Part shown: piece by piece, positions 63,999 through 64,000 of the stretch
Numbering within the stretch: position 1 is the first letter of the stretch
Layout of the letters: every line of letters starts with the position of its first letter
NCBI RefSeq assembly: GCF_900156495.1
Contig: NZ_FTNT01000009.1
Location: 149,556 to 213,555, forward strand
Length of the DNA stretch: 64,000 bases
Origin: Williamsia sterculiae
GTDB taxonomy: Bacteria; Actinomycetota; Actinomycetes; Mycobacteriales; Mycobacteriaceae
Direction: 5' to 3'
Translations under genes and position numbers: made by a program
The notes under the pieces: generated by a model
The model's database searches: none
What the model was told of the DNA's origin: nothing
What the model saw: only the letters and a program-made list of their open reading frames with translations

Positions 63999-64000
63999 GG

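Overview
The window is high-GC actinobacterial DNA of the Mycobacteriales type. Gene order matches Mycobacterium tuberculosis over long stretches: the spc and alpha ribosomal operons, the alkB-rubA-rubB-tetR-ahcY-mtrAB-lpqB-comF-hpf-secA block, and the Rv3235/WS-DGAT/DUF6912/reductase/desaturase/rsgA/aroA block. The alkane hydroxylase cassette, a 13E12-type HNH gene, a TM2 protein and the overall gene content suggest Gordonia or a close relative (Williamsia, Rhodococcus). This is inference; no rRNA is present to confirm it.

Layout. (1) 1-6717: tail of a TetR gene, then rpsH-rplF-rplR-rpsE-rpmD-rplO-secY-adk-map and a GPP34-family gene. (2) 6808-11542: a ugpA-ugpE-ugpB-ugpC glycerophosphodiester importer and dtd. 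(3) 11617-17261: an accessory stretch with a TetR regulator divergent from a SAM methyltransferase, an LLM oxidoreductase, an orphan Imm5-like protein, a DUF222/HNH protein, an F420/FMN-type PPOX protein and a holin-like membrane protein. (4) 17464-22385: infA-rpmJ-rpsM-rpsK-rpsD-rpoA-rplQ-truA. L17 carries a C-terminal sunset domain, and a 20-bp hairpin sits at the rplQ/truA junction. (5) 22392-25104: TM2 protein, alpha/beta hydrolase, DedA protein. (6) 24969-32654: a type VII secretion (ESX) substrate and chaperone island. It holds an EspI-like ATPase, EspD/H-like and EspL-like proteins, an EspC-like protein, an EspA-like protein, PE, PPE, EspG and an EsxB/EsxA pair, and ends in a strong hairpin. 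No Ecc membrane component or mycosin is present. (7) 32760-35326: CDF cation exporter and amino-acid permease. (8) 35442-38901: alkane hydroxylase operon alkB-rubA-rubB-rubredoxin reductase-tetR. (9) 39041-51636: ahcY, two small membrane proteins, tmk, mtrA-mtrB-lpqB, comF, hpf and secA. (10) 51711-64000: lipid genes (WS/DGAT, three fatty-acid desaturases, two ferredoxin-type reductases) with rsgA, aroA and a VOC protein.

How the genes work together. The alk operon codes for a complete electron chain: NAD(P)H to reductase, to two rubredoxins, to AlkB. The desaturases are paired with reductases that fuse an FNR module to a plant-type 2Fe-2S domain, which suits the acyl desaturase reaction. An 18-bp palindrome is shared by the first reductase promoter and the first desaturase promoter, where it is doubled, and this suggests a common repressor. 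The ESX island supplies secreted partners and their chaperone; the secretion channel must be encoded elsewhere.

Most unusual: the ESX substrate island with a PE/PPE pair and no core machinery; the shared desaturase operators; a 21-bp repeat array with an internal inversion at the end of rsgA; the flip from G/T-rich to A/C-rich composition inside two genes; and the truA start, which appears to be CTG followed at once by a terminator-like hairpin.
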